Shown: positions 44,559-54,123 of the stretch, piece after piece | Numbering within the stretch: position 1 is the first letter of the stretch | Layout of the letters: every line of letters begins with the position of its first letter | Source of the DNA: Dyella flava | GTDB lineage: Bacteria; Pseudomonadota; Gammaproteobacteria; Xanthomonadales; Rhodanobacteraceae | Length of the DNA: 64,000 nucleotides | Assembly (NCBI RefSeq): GCF_016904955.1 | Contig: NZ_JADIKE010000039.1 | Location: 372,001 to 436,000, forward strand | Direction: 5' to 3' | Made by a program: the position numbers and the translations under genes | The notes under the pieces: generated by a model | Seen by the model: only the letters and a program-made list of their open reading frames with translations | What the model was told of the DNA's origin: nothing | Databases searched by the model: none

Positions 44559-46851
44559 AGGTACGCTGCGGGAACGGGTGATAGAGGAAGTACTTCTCGT
44601 TGGTCAGGTTGTCGATGCCCAACGAAGCGGAAAGACGCGCACTGATCTGGTAGGCCACGTGCGCGTCGAACACCAGGAACTTGTCGAAAGCGCCAAACAC
44701 GTTCGGTGTGTTGTCGGTGTTGTCCAGCGTGGAGTACTGCTTGCCGCTGTAACGGCCTGCAAGGGTAAAGGCCCAGGCGGCAGTCGGGCGGTAGGTGGCC
44801 ACGGCGGTGGCCCGCCAGCGCGGTACATAAGGCACATGCTTGCCGTCCGCGGTGGTGCCGGCGACGCTGACAAAGCCGGGGTCGGACAGGGTGGTGGAGT
44901 CGACAAAGGTGACGCTGCCGGAAAGCTCCAGTCCCTGGATCAGCACATTGTTCTGCTGTGCGGCCAGTTCGATACCGCGGTTGCGCACCTCGTTCACATT
45001 CATCGTGTAGGTGACCGGCACCGGGTAGTTGGCCAGGGTCGAGGTTTGCGAGATCAAGGCATTGCGCGTGTTCTCGTCGAACAACGACAACCTGACCGAG
45101 CCGTCACTGAGCGCATGCTCCAGCGCGAGTTCGCCGCTGAGATCGCGTTCCGGTTTCAGGTTCGGATTCGGCGAGCTAAAGGTGGAACCGGTGGATACCA
45201 GCTGGTACAGCTCGCCAACCGTGGGGAAACGCAGGGACTTGGCCACCGAGCCGGTGAGCTGCCAGGTCGGCGCCATATCCCAGCGCAAGGTCGCCTTGGG
45301 TGAGAAACCGGATGCTCGCTCGGTAGGCTGGTACACCGCCGTGTGGCCGCTGAAGTTGAAGCCGTCGCTTGCCTTCCATTGTTCGTAGCGGCCGCCGAAG
45401 GTGGCCAGCCAGTCCGGTGCGAGTTGCCAGGCATCCTGTAGCCACAACGCGTTGGTGCGGGTCTTGCCGCTGCCGGCCGAATACAGGCTGGTGATGCTGG
45501 ACGGATCCTGCCAGATCTGCGTGTTGTACGTGGGATTGGCCAGCGTGTACTCATCGGCATGCACACCCGCGGAAACTTCGTGGGCGCCGCCATAACCTTC
45601 AGGCCGCCAGGTGCCTTGCAGATCGGCGGTCGACCAGTTGGTGCCGGCGTAGCTGGCGGCCAGACCGTTCGGCGTGAACGCCGTATTGGCGAGGACACCA
45701 TAAGGTGACCATTGATCGTCCTTGATGAAGTTGTAGTGCGTCACGACCAGGGAGCCGTCGAAGTCGCCCTTGGTATCGGTCTTCAACGACGCCGCCTGCA
45801 TCAGGTGATGTTCGACGATGCTGTAGGTGTTGCTGGCGAAGCCGGCGGCTTTGCCATAGGTCGGTTCGCCGCTGGCATTGGAGAGATAGGTCTGCGCGTG
45901 CGATTGACCGTCATTGCTCCAATAGCCCACCCAATAGGCGGCCTGCAGCCACGGCGTAATGTCGTAGGCGAATTTGCCGTCGAGATTGACCATGCGCGTA
46001 TGCAGCAGTCCGCCGGCGCCCAACACATTGGCGGTCTGGCCGACTTTGTTGAGTGCGGGAATCGTGCCGGTGGTGCCGGCCGGCGTCGATCCGCTGGTGA
46101 TGAACGTCAGTGGCTGGCTGAAGCTGTTGGCCGAGTTCGCGCCCACGAACCAGGACAGTTTCCCGTTGCGGCCGCTCGCGGTGACGCTGGTCTTGCTGGT
46201 CGCGTAATTGCCGTGTGTGCCGTAGAGGTTGAAGGTCTGCAGCGCCTCGGTCTGATCGATGGTCACTACCGGCTTGTCCGGCGTGCGTGTGACGATACGC
46301 ATCACGCCGCCCATCGCATTGCCCGGATACGCCGCCGAGTACGGCCCATACAGCATGTCGATATGGTCGATCTCGTCCGGCGACACCATGCCCCAGCGGG
46401 GCGCACCGATCGTGTTGTTGTTGGCGATCAGCGCGGAGATCGGAATGTCATCGACATAGACCAGGCTCCGTGCACTGGAGTTGACGCCCCAGTCACGGGT
46501 AGCCAGCACGGGCTGCGTGTCGCCTTCGTTGCGCTTGCGGATAAAGACGCTGGGCAGATATTTGGCGGCGTCTTCCGCATCCACCGCGTTGACGGTGTCA
46601 TCGATCTGCGCTGCGGTCACGCTTACTTGCGTGGCAGGGAAGGCGGGCATCGTCGGCGACGACGGGTTGCCGGACGCCGTCACGTTGACGGCTTGCAGGG
46701 TGGCCGGTTTCTTGGCTGATGCCGCCTTGCCGGTGGGCGTTGTCGCGGGCGGCGACGCTGAATTCTGATTGCTCTGGGCCATCACCATGGATGAAGCCAG
46801 CATGGCAAGCGGCAATGCGGCCAGCGCGTTGATGCAAGAAGGTGTGCGCAT
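44530..46851 (-). CDS. TonB-dependent outer-membrane receptor
   Basis: A 773-residue outer-membrane transporter. It has a signal peptide, then a plug domain (KYLPSVFIRKRNEGD, SLVYVDDIPI, DHIDMLYGPYSAAYPG) and a 22-strand-type barrel ending GSIKFRL. The ATG at 46851 is preferred because the signal peptide begins there. Neighbours (DUF2946, PepSY) and the Zur-box-like site upstream suggest metal-complex uptake. The substrate is not certain. Confidence 0.92.
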   Translation of the reverse strand: MRTPSCINALAALPLAMLASSMVMAQSNQNSASPPATTPTGKAASAKKPATLQAVNVTASGNPSSPTMPAFPATQVSVTAAQIDDTVNAVDAEDAAKYLPSVFIRKRNEGDTQPVLATRDWGVNSSARSLVYVDDIPISALIANNNTIGAPRWGMVSPDEIDHIDMLYGPYSAAYPGNAMGGVMRIVTRTPDKPVVTIDQTEALQTFNLYGTHGNYATSKTSVTASGRNGKLSWFVGANSANSFSQPLTFITSGSTPAGTTGTIPALNKVGQTANVLGAGGLLHTRMVNLDGKFAYDITPWLQAAYWVGYWSNDGQSHAQTYLSNASGEPTYGKAAGFASNTYSIVEHHLMQAASLKTDTKGDFDGSLVVTHYNFIKDDQWSPYGVLANTAFTPNGLAASYAGTNWSTADLQGTWRPEGYGGAHEVSAGVHADEYTLANPTYNTQIWQDPSSITSLYSAGSGKTRTNALWLQDAWQLAPDWLATFGGRYEQWKASDGFNFSGHTAVYQPTERASGFSPKATLRWDMAPTWQLTGSVAKSLRFPTVGELYQLVSTGSTFSSPNPNLKPERDLSGELALEHALSDGSVRLSLFDENTRNALISQTSTLANYPVPVTYTMNVNEVRNRGIELAAQQNNVLIQGLELSGSVTFVDSTTLSDPGFVSVAGTTADGKHVPYVPRWRATAVATYRPTAAWAFTLAGRYSGKQYSTLDNTDNTPNVFGAFDKFLVFDAHVAYQISARLSASLGIDNLTNEKYFLYHPFPQRTYVGSIKFRL

Positions 46852-47019
46852 GTTGAAGGATGATTCCGATCGACGGCTCTGCCGTTCCATGTACGGGGCA
46901 GCAACAAAGGGACGTCAACGCATCAAATGCTTGCCATGCCAATCACACGCAGGCATGACGCCTGCGCTCACATGGGTGATGGGTTGACGCGGATAACGGC
47001 GCCGCGAATGGGCGCCGTA

Positions 47020-47403
47020 TCAACCGTTGGCGAGCAACGGTGGCCCTCTTGGACGCGCACTCAGCAGTAATGCTGATGCCGCGCTGCGCAGTTGCGCGGT
47101 TTGCGGCGAAAGCGCCGGGAGATCGAGCGGCGCGAGCAGTACGGCCAGCCCCATGCCGACGACCGGCGTATGCGTCAGCAGTACGCAATAAGCGCAGCAT
47201 GCGGTGGGATCGTCCGGATGGGTGGGCATGCCGGGATGCGCATGATCCGCATGATCCATGTGCATGCCCGTGCTCATGCTCATGCCCATCATCGGGGCAT
47301 CGGCCGGCACCACGCGCGATACCACCGGCATCAACACGATCAGCGCCATGGCGGCGAGAGCCAGCCATGCCACGAACCGTTGTTGTGCTGCGCGTTTCAA
47401 CAC
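47020..47403 (-). CDS. DUF2946 family protein
   Basis: A 127-residue protein with one N-terminal helix (WLALAAMALIVLMPVVSRV). A Met/His-rich stretch follows (MGMSMSTGMHMDHADHAH), then a CCAYC motif and a second helix. Such small proteins usually sit beside TonB metal receptors. I chose the GTG at 47403. The reading frame is open to 47583, but the extension looks non-coding and lacks a ribosome site. Confidence 0.72.
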   Translation of the reverse strand: MLKRAAQQRFVAWLALAAMALIVLMPVVSRVVPADAPMMGMSMSTGMHMDHADHAHPGMPTHPDDPTACCAYCVLLTHTPVVGMGLAVLLAPLDLPALSPQTAQLRSAASALLLSARPRGPPLLANG

Positions 47404-47661
47404 GCTTGGATCCCTAACTGTCGTACTAGCCTGGAGCAGGCTCCAGACATGATGACACCAAAGTACGAAAACGTCATGTGACAGGCTGCCACGCGCACCG
47501 GTACATCGCTGTGTTGCGGGCACAGACGTGCGCTCAACACGCGTGCACACAAACAGCATGGGTTTACGGTGCGGCATCTGCACTCTCCCCTCGCGCGATG
47601 GCGGCGATTGACGAGCTCAGGCAAGTCGCGTGATCTGAAGCTGCGGTGTAGCCATGTTTAA

Positions 47662-47676
47662 TGTAATGTTATAACA
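47662..47676. promoter_or_regulatory. Zur-box-like operator between the ZIP and DUF2946-TonB genes
   Basis: TGTAATGTTATAACA matches 13 of 15 positions of the Zur consensus TGTTATAWTATAACA. It lies 28 bases upstream of the ZIP start and could also control the divergent DUF2946-TonB-PepSY operon. It sits in the 301-base gap 47404-47704, in which I see nothing else. Confidence 0.65.
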
Positions 47677-47704
47677 TATCCAAATCAAGTTTCGAGATGG
47701 CGGT

Positions 47705-48451
47705 ATGAGGCAGGAGATCGATCTGGCCGGCGTGATGTCTGCCAGTCTGTTGGTGGCGCTGGCGTCCTTGTCGGCGCGGTTGGTCATATGGTTGCCGCCG
47801 CGCCGCCTGCAGGCGTGGCTGCCCTGGTTGCAGGCGACGGCCGCGGGTCTGCTGATCGGCGATGCGTTGCTGCACATGCTGCCGGAAGCGATCGAGCGTG
47901 GGATTTCCATCGACCAGGCCGGCGCGTGGATCGGCTTGGGCATGCTTGGGCTGCTCGCGCTCGAGTGCCTGGTGCGTACCGTGGGCACGTCGTCATCGAC
48001 GGCGGTGTACGCGCGGATGGACATCATCGGCGACACGCTGCATCACTTCGTCGATGGCACCGTCATCGGTGCGGCCTTTGCGATCGATCACACCCTCGGC
48101 TTGGTGGTGGCGCTGGCCATCATGGCGCATGAATTGCCGCGGGAAATGGGTAACGCCGGAGTGCTCGTCGCCGGCGGTTATGTGCCGCGCCGCGCGTTCG
48201 CTTTGTCGGTCGTTACCACGCTCGCCATTCCACTCGGCGCGCTGCTGGTCACGCTGACCGGCCACTCACCCTGGTTGCTTGGTGCCAGCCTCGCGCTTGC
48301 AGCCGGCACGACGCTCTATCTCGCCTGCGGTGATGTATTGCCCGGCATATGGCCGAACCTTGGCGCGCGTCATCGCTTTGCGCCGATGCTCGGCGTCGCG
48401 GCAGGCATGGTTTTCATGTGGCTGGCCGCCGGCCTGGAACATCGGCATTGA
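47705..48451 (+). CDS. ZIP-family zinc transporter
   Basis: A 248-residue ZIP permease, expected to import zinc. The metal-site helices are HHFVDGTVIGAAF and AHELPREMGNAGVLV, the conserved His/Glu binuclear site. About eight hydrophobic helices. The Zur-box-like site directly upstream predicts repression when zinc is plentiful. Confidence 0.92.
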   Translation: MRQEIDLAGVMSASLLVALASLSARLVIWLPPRRLQAWLPWLQATAAGLLIGDALLHMLPEAIERGISIDQAGAWIGLGMLGLLALECLVRTVGTSSSTAVYARMDIIGDTLHHFVDGTVIGAAFAIDHTLGLVVALAIMAHELPREMGNAGVLVAGGYVPRRAFALSVVTTLAIPLGALLVTLTGHSPWLLGASLALAAGTTLYLACGDVLPGIWPNLGARHRFAPMLGVAAGMVFMWLAAGLEHRH

Positions 48452-48491
48452 CGGCTGAAGGCACGACTTGCTCATTGGCCAGGAGGGTGTG

Positions 48492-48983
48492 ATGCGCCGT
48501 GCGTTGATGATGTCGCTGATGACCTTGTTGCTGACCGTATGGCCGCTCATAACGCTTGCAGGCACAGCGAGTGAGACCGTGGACACCGCCGTCCAGGATC
48601 GCGCAGACAACTTCTGGTTCGGCCATCGCGGGCGCATGTCCGACGTGATACGCACCATCACGGTCGTGATGCAAGGCTCACGCTTCCTGCCCGGAACGAT
48701 CGACGTCAAGCGTGGCGAGACCATTCGCTTCCTTGTTATCAATCGCGATCCGATTGCCCATGAGTTCGTGCTCGGCGATGTGGCCGAGCAGGCTGCGCAT
48801 GAAAAGGAAATGGCCTCGATGCCGGGCATGCCCATGACCGATCCCAACGGTGTCACCGTCGCACCAGGCAAGACGGGTGTCTTTATCTGGATGTTCACGC
48901 AAGTAGGTCAGCTGCAATACGCGTGTCATTTGCCTGGGCATTATCAGGACGGCATGTTTGGCCAGTTGAACATCCACGATTGA
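48492..48983 (+). CDS. cupredoxin-domain copper protein
   Basis: A 163-residue exported protein; AGGAGG precedes the ATG, and the signal peptide is MTLLLTVWPLITLA. The C-terminal cupredoxin fold has HEFVLGD and YACHLPGHYQDGMFG, i.e. the His-Cys-His-Met type 1 copper ligands. It follows the ZIP gene by 40 bases. It probably carries copper in the periplasm. Confidence 0.87.
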   Translation: MRRALMMSLMTLLLTVWPLITLAGTASETVDTAVQDRADNFWFGHRGRMSDVIRTITVVMQGSRFLPGTIDVKRGETIRFLVINRDPIAHEFVLGDVAEQAAHEKEMASMPGMPMTDPNGVTVAPGKTGVFIWMFTQVGQLQYACHLPGHYQDGMFGQLNIHD

Positions 48984-49002
48984 ATTTATTGCCAGGGGCT
49001 CG

Positions 49003-49227
49003 ATGAAAGACAAAGCCTCGATGAAAGACAAAGCATGGGTCGGCGTCGCCGGCCTCCTGATGGCTGTGTCATTGACTGTCCGCGCCGGTGCCGATGCGCC
49101 GGAATCCGATTTCCAGATTGTGGAAATGGAAACGTACCTGGGCACGCTAGGCGTGCCCAGGTATGCCCCTGCCCCCGCTGCAATTAAGTTACCTGTAAGC
49201 CTCGTTACATGTGCGTATTGGCGGTGA
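49003..49227 (+). CDS. possible small exported protein
   Basis: A 74-residue frame with a duplicated start (ATGAAAGACAAAGC twice, 18 bases apart) and a signal-like stretch WVGVAGLLMAVSLTVRAGA. A perfect 13-base inverted repeat (49135-49147 / 49151-49163) falls inside the frame, so the C-terminal third may not be real coding sequence. Gene status uncertain. Confidence 0.35.
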   Translation: MKDKASMKDKAWVGVAGLLMAVSLTVRAGADAPESDFQIVEMETYLGTLGVPRYAPAPAAIKLPVSLVTCAYWR

Positions 49228-49345
49228 AGCCCGGGTGAGCGACCATTTCACACATCGACCATCCGCTGGCCAAGTCCCTGATTGGAACCGGCGACTTTGG
49301 CCGCATGTGACTGCTGGTCGTTTCCTGCATAAGGTGTAGAGAGTC

Positions 49346-50272
49346 ATGAAGATCCTGATGATCGGCGCGGGTGCCACCGGTGGTTATTTCGGCGGCCGTC
49401 TACTGGAAAGTGGGCAGGACGTGACCTTCCTGGTGCGCAAGGCGCGGGCGGAAGCCCTCGCGCGCGACGGCCTGGTGATTCGCAGTCCGGTTGGCGACGT
49501 GACCTTGCCGTCGCCACCGACCGTGCAGGCCAATGGCTTCAACCGTCCCTTCGACCTGATCATTGTCAGCTGCAAGGCCTATCACCTGGCCCAGGTGATC
49601 GAGGACATGGCACCGGCGGTCGGGCCGGACACCACCATCCTGCCGGTTCTCAATGGCATGCGGCACATGGATCTGCTCGACGCACGCTTTGGCGCGGAGC
49701 ATGTACTGGGCGGCTCCTGTTTCATTGCCGCCACGCTGGATGCGCAGGGCGTGGTGCGTCATCTGGGAACTCCCCATGGGCTTACCTACGGCGAGCGCGA
49801 CGGTTCGCGTTCGGCACGGGTGGAGGGGGTTGAACAGGCCATGGCCGAGGCCCGTTTCGATCCTCGCCTCAGCACCACCGTCCTGCAGGACATGTGGGAC
49901 AAGTGGGTGTTTCTCGCCTCGCTGGCCGGCATCACCTGCCTGATGCGCGCACCGATCGGCGACATCGTTGCGGCGCCGGGAGGATCGCCGGCCGCGCTGG
50001 GCCTGCTCGATGATTGCCGCCGGGTGGCCGAGGCCCACGGCCACGCCCCGGGCGATACCGCGCTGCAGCGCGCCCGTTCGGTGCTGACGGAGGCGGGTTC
50101 GAAGCTCAGTGCGTCGATGATGCGCGACCTGGAGCAGGGCGCACAGGTCGAAGCCGATCACATTGTGGGCGACATGCTGGCGCGAGGCGAGGCCAAGGGC
50201 CTGGATTTGCCGATGCTGCGGCTGGCCTACGCTCACCTGAAGGCTTATGAGGTGCGGCGGGCGCACCCGTAA
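49346..50272 (+). CDS. ketopantoate reductase family (PanE/ApbA)
   Basis: NADPH-dependent 2-oxoacid reductase of 308 residues. The Rossmann loop is IGAGATGGYFGG. Catalytic segments are VSCKAYH and DMWDKWVFLASLAG (active-site Lys), with VLNGM and SKLSASMMRDLEQG. It may reduce 2-dehydropantoate in coenzyme A synthesis, but the family has many paralogues, so I give no symbol. Confidence 0.88.
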   Translation: MKILMIGAGATGGYFGGRLLESGQDVTFLVRKARAEALARDGLVIRSPVGDVTLPSPPTVQANGFNRPFDLIIVSCKAYHLAQVIEDMAPAVGPDTTILPVLNGMRHMDLLDARFGAEHVLGGSCFIAATLDAQGVVRHLGTPHGLTYGERDGSRSARVEGVEQAMAEARFDPRLSTTVLQDMWDKWVFLASLAGITCLMRAPIGDIVAAPGGSPAALGLLDDCRRVAEAHGHAPGDTALQRARSVLTEAGSKLSASMMRDLEQGAQVEADHIVGDMLARGEAKGLDLPMLRLAYAHLKAYEVRRAHP

Positions 50273-50424
50273 AAGCGTAACGCCGCAGCGGTGACGGTCC
50301 ACCTTTCATCCCGCATCGCCGCCGTTCGTCCCTCGACCCGCGCCAACCATCCCCTGGCACTGGTCGATATGGCCGGTGCCACCGACAGTGGCGCCATTGA
50401 GGGCCATATGGCGGAGAGGATTCC

Positions 50425-52245
50425 ATGAACAGGCGTGAGCTGTTGAAGGCGGCGTTGGCGATTCCGTTTTTGTCCGGCGCGATGACCGGCGGTATCGCTT
50501 CAGCATGGGGAGCCGGCATAACAAAGCTCGCCAAAGGACTACGCTCCAGAGTCCGCCCGGGTGATCCGGGCTGGCCTTCGCCGGCGCAATGGGATGACCT
50601 GAAGCAGCAAGTCGGTGGACGTCTGCTGAAGCTGGTATCGCCGTTTGCTGACCCGTCCAGTGCTGCGTACAGCGAAGCGCTCAGGCACCTCAAGAACCCG
50701 TTCTATATCGGTGATCAGCCGGCGCTCACCCAGACCAGCGGCTGGTGGCAGGCCTGGACTTCACGGCCCAGTAGCTACGCGGTGGCGGCGGAGAATACGG
50801 CCGATATCGTGGCGGCGGTGAATTTCGCTCGTGAGCATCACTTGCGGCTGGTGGTGAAAGGGGGCGGCCATAGTTATCAGGGTACGTCCGACTCCGCCGA
50901 CTCGCTGTTGATCTGGACCCGCCACATGAACAAGGTGACCCTGCATGATGCGTTTGTCGCGCAGGGCTGCGCCGGTGTGCAGGCGCCGCAACCGGCGGTG
51001 ACCGTGCAAGCGGGTGCGATGTGGATCGACGCCTATGACGCGGTAACCACCCATGGCGGACGCTACGTGCAGGGCGGCGGTTGCACCACGGTCGGTGTGG
51101 CAGGATTGATCCAGAGCGGCGGCTTTGGCAGTTTTTCCAAGTGTTTCGGCACCGCATCGGCCGGTTTGATCGAAGCGGAGATCGTCACCGCCGATGGTGT
51201 GGCGCGTATCGCCAATGCGTGCACGAATCCGGAACTGTTCTGGGGCATCAAGGGCGGTGGCGGCGGCAGCCTGGGGGTTGTCACACGCCTGACCTTGCGC
51301 ACGCATGCGTTGCCGCAATGGTTTGGCGGCGTGTTTGGCGACATCAAGGCGTCGTCGGACGAGGCTTATCGTGCATTGATCGCCAGGATGGTCAGCTTTT
51401 ACCAAAGCGATCTGTTCAATCCGCATTGGGGTGAACAGATCGCTTTCACGCCCGGCAACGTGTTGCATCTTTCCCTGGTGTTTCAAGGTCTGGATCAGCA
51501 ACAGGCACAAGCGGTGTGGGCGCCGTTTCTGGATTGGGTGCGCGCACGCAAGGAGTATGTTTTCGAAAAGCCGGTGCAGGTGCTGGCCTTACCTGCGCAA
51601 CATTTCTGGGACGCTGACTTTTTCCGGCAACACCTGCCCAGCGCCATGGTGGATGACGATCGTGCCGACGCGCCGCGCAATCATGTGCTGTGGGCCGGCG
51701 ATCAGGAGCAGGTGGGCTGGTTCATCCACGCGCTGAAGTCCGCCTGGCTTCCGGCGTCGCTGCTGCAGCAGGATCAGCAAGCACGACTGGTCGATGCGAT
51801 CTACGCCAGTTCACGTCATTGGTATACCGGTTTTCACTTCAACAAAGGGCTGGCCGGTGCACCGCCCGAGGCGATCGCTGCGACGCGCGATACCGCCATG
51901 AATCCGCAGGTGCTCGATGCGTTTGCACTGGTCATCATCACCTGTTTCGGCTCGCCTGCTTATCCGGGCATGCCGGGCCCGGATCCGAATCCGGCCGACG
52001 CGCGTGGCGGAGTCAAAAACGTCGGCGCGGCGATGGATGCATTGTTGCAGTTAGCCCCGCACGCCGGCGCCTATGTCTCGGAAAGTGATTACTTCCAGCG
52101 CGACTGGCAGCACGCATTCTGGGGTGGCAATTATCCCAGGCTCGCCGCCGTGAAGCAGAAATACGATCCGCAGGGATTGTTCTTCGTGCACCATGGCGTG
52201 GGCAGTGAAGCATGGAGTGAAGACGGCTTCACGTGCTTAGCTTGA
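50425..52245 (+). CDS. FAD-linked oxidase (BBE type), probably bicovalent
   Basis: Secreted oxidase of 606 residues with a twin-Arg-like N-terminus (MNRRELLKAALAIPFL). The PCMH-type FAD domain carries His in GGGHSYQG and Cys in GGGCTTVGVAG. These are the residues that link 8-alpha and C6 of FAD in berberine-bridge enzymes. The C-terminal BBE motif is NYPRLAAVKQKYDP. It probably oxidises sugars or other small alcohols in the periplasm. The substrate is unknown. Confidence 0.88.
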   Translation: MNRRELLKAALAIPFLSGAMTGGIASAWGAGITKLAKGLRSRVRPGDPGWPSPAQWDDLKQQVGGRLLKLVSPFADPSSAAYSEALRHLKNPFYIGDQPALTQTSGWWQAWTSRPSSYAVAAENTADIVAAVNFAREHHLRLVVKGGGHSYQGTSDSADSLLIWTRHMNKVTLHDAFVAQGCAGVQAPQPAVTVQAGAMWIDAYDAVTTHGGRYVQGGGCTTVGVAGLIQSGGFGSFSKCFGTASAGLIEAEIVTADGVARIANACTNPELFWGIKGGGGGSLGVVTRLTLRTHALPQWFGGVFGDIKASSDEAYRALIARMVSFYQSDLFNPHWGEQIAFTPGNVLHLSLVFQGLDQQQAQAVWAPFLDWVRARKEYVFEKPVQVLALPAQHFWDADFFRQHLPSAMVDDDRADAPRNHVLWAGDQEQVGWFIHALKSAWLPASLLQQDQQARLVDAIYASSRHWYTGFHFNKGLAGAPPEAIAATRDTAMNPQVLDAFALVIITCFGSPAYPGMPGPDPNPADARGGVKNVGAAMDALLQLAPHAGAYVSESDYFQRDWQHAFWGGNYPRLAAVKQKYDPQGLFFVHHGVGSEAWSEDGFTCLA

Positions 52246-52440
52246 AACGTGCCAATACGGCAAACGAAGCTTAGGACAAGCTTAGTGTGTCGTGTTTCTG
52301 TGTACTGCAGTGACGACTGTCACGCGCGCATAACATATGAAATGTCATGCGCGGCGTTGTCAAAAATTCTTCATTGCGCGTGATTACCGTGTGGCGGGTT
52401 GTGCCCTGTAACTCCGTCAAACCACCACCCGGAGATCACG

Positions 52441-54123
52441 ATGACCACGACCTCGTCTCACCGCATTCGTCGCCGGCATGTTGTTGCCGCACTGGCGATC
52501 ACGGCAATCGCTGCCGGTGTCGCTGCTTATGCCAATGATTTTTCGCCCAATCGCGATTTTCACTTCTGGCCAGGCAATCTGGTGGTCAGTCGTAGCGTGT
52601 ACGACAACAATGCCAGCAATGTGCAGGTTGGCGAAATTCTGCCGCCGAATTGTCCGGCGGCCAGCGGTGCCTGTGGTACTGCGCCCGGTGCGCCGTATGA
52701 CGGCACCTATCCTTATGTGTGGAACGATGCCAACTACGACCCCAGCTTCGGCATCACCTCACGCATTTATCTGGATCAGATCACGCCGAACGGCTGGCTG
52801 ATCAATTCGCTCGAAGTCCCCAACAGCATGCTGCCCGCGGCACCGGAAGGCGAACTGGTGACCAGCTTCAGCTCCAAGTCCGAACTTGGTTTGCATCTGT
52901 CGCTGGATGGCAAATACCTCACGTTCATGGGTTACGTCGCGCCAGTCAACACGATCGATGTTTCCAACGCCAATACGCCGTTGGCAGTCGATCCGACCAA
53001 TCCGGTGGGACAGAACTTCTATCGCGCCGTCGCCACGGTGGACGGGCAGGGCCGGTTCCATTTCACCGAGACCAACGCCTATAGCGGCGACAACGGGCGC
53101 GCCGCCATCTACAACAATCTCGATGGCGCCAATGTGTTCTACACCGCCGGCAATGGCGGCAACGGCAGCAATCCGCAGCCGGCCAGCATCATTCAGGGTA
53201 CGGGTGCGCAGTGGATCACGCCGTCCACCTTGCCGGAAGCCTTGCAGAATCCCGGCGCCACCACGCCGCTCGCCAGTTTCTCAGTCACGCAGTTGGGCGA
53301 CAAGGCGGACAAGATCGGCAAGGACGACAACTTCCGCGGCATGACCGTGTACAACAACGTGCTGTATTACACCAAGGGCAGCGGCAGCAATGGTGTGAAC
53401 ACCGTGTATTTCGTGGACACGACCGGCACGGCATGTCCGAACGGCGTAGGTGTTCCGGTGGCCGGCGCGACGCTGCCCACCTCATCGTTGGCCTTCAATG
53501 CGTCCACGCTGCAGAAGGACGGCCTGCCGAGCAATATGTGCATTCTCGCCGGTTTCCCAAGCACGCCGGTAAAGACGGCTACCACGGTGGCCTATCCGTT
53601 CGGCATCTGGTTCGCTGATGCGAATACGTTGTACGTCGCCGATGAAGGCGATGGCTACACGGGCGGCACGGACCTGTATACGCATGCCGCCGCGCAGACC
53701 ACCGCCGGTTTGCAGAAGTGGGTCTTCAGTGCCACGACCAAGACCTGGAACCTGGCCTACACGCTGCAGGCCGGTTTGAATCTTGGCCAGCCTTACACGG
53801 TGCGCAACTATCCCACCGGCACCAACCCCGGCACCAACCTGCCGTGGTCGCCGGCCACCGATGGCCTGCGCCAGATCACCGGACGTGTGGATGAGGATGG
53901 CAAGGTCACGATCTGGGCGGTCACCTCGACCATCAGCGGCGGTGGCGACACCGGTGCCGATCCGGACAAGCTGGTCGCGATCCGCGATGGATTGGCGAAC
54001 ACCACCGCAACCGGTGCGGCCGATGAACATTTTGTGACATTGCGTACGGCAAAGTTTGGCGAAGTGCTGCGTGGCGTGTCGTTTACGCCGGGTAGCGACA
54101 GTCACCAAGGTGGGTGGCACTGA
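52441..54123 (+). CDS. large secreted protein of unknown function
   Basis: A 560-residue exported protein with signal region VVAALAITAIAAGVAAYA. The mature part has FHFWPGNLVVSRSVYD early and repeated short aspartate/glycine-rich beta segments (LYVADEGDGYTGGTD, KVTIWAVTSTISGGGDTG), suggesting a beta-propeller-like or adhesin-like fold. The ATG at 52441 follows GGAGATCACG. A strong terminator follows. I recognise no family. Confidence 0.8.
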   Translation: MTTTSSHRIRRRHVVAALAITAIAAGVAAYANDFSPNRDFHFWPGNLVVSRSVYDNNASNVQVGEILPPNCPAASGACGTAPGAPYDGTYPYVWNDANYDPSFGITSRIYLDQITPNGWLINSLEVPNSMLPAAPEGELVTSFSSKSELGLHLSLDGKYLTFMGYVAPVNTIDVSNANTPLAVDPTNPVGQNFYRAVATVDGQGRFHFTETNAYSGDNGRAAIYNNLDGANVFYTAGNGGNGSNPQPASIIQGTGAQWITPSTLPEALQNPGATTPLASFSVTQLGDKADKIGKDDNFRGMTVYNNVLYYTKGSGSNGVNTVYFVDTTGTACPNGVGVPVAGATLPTSSLAFNASTLQKDGLPSNMCILAGFPSTPVKTATTVAYPFGIWFADANTLYVADEGDGYTGGTDLYTHAAAQTTAGLQKWVFSATTKTWNLAYTLQAGLNLGQPYTVRNYPTGTNPGTNLPWSPATDGLRQITGRVDEDGKVTIWAVTSTISGGGDTGADPDKLVAIRDGLANTTATGAADEHFVTLRTAKFGEVLRGVSFTPGSDSHQGGWH

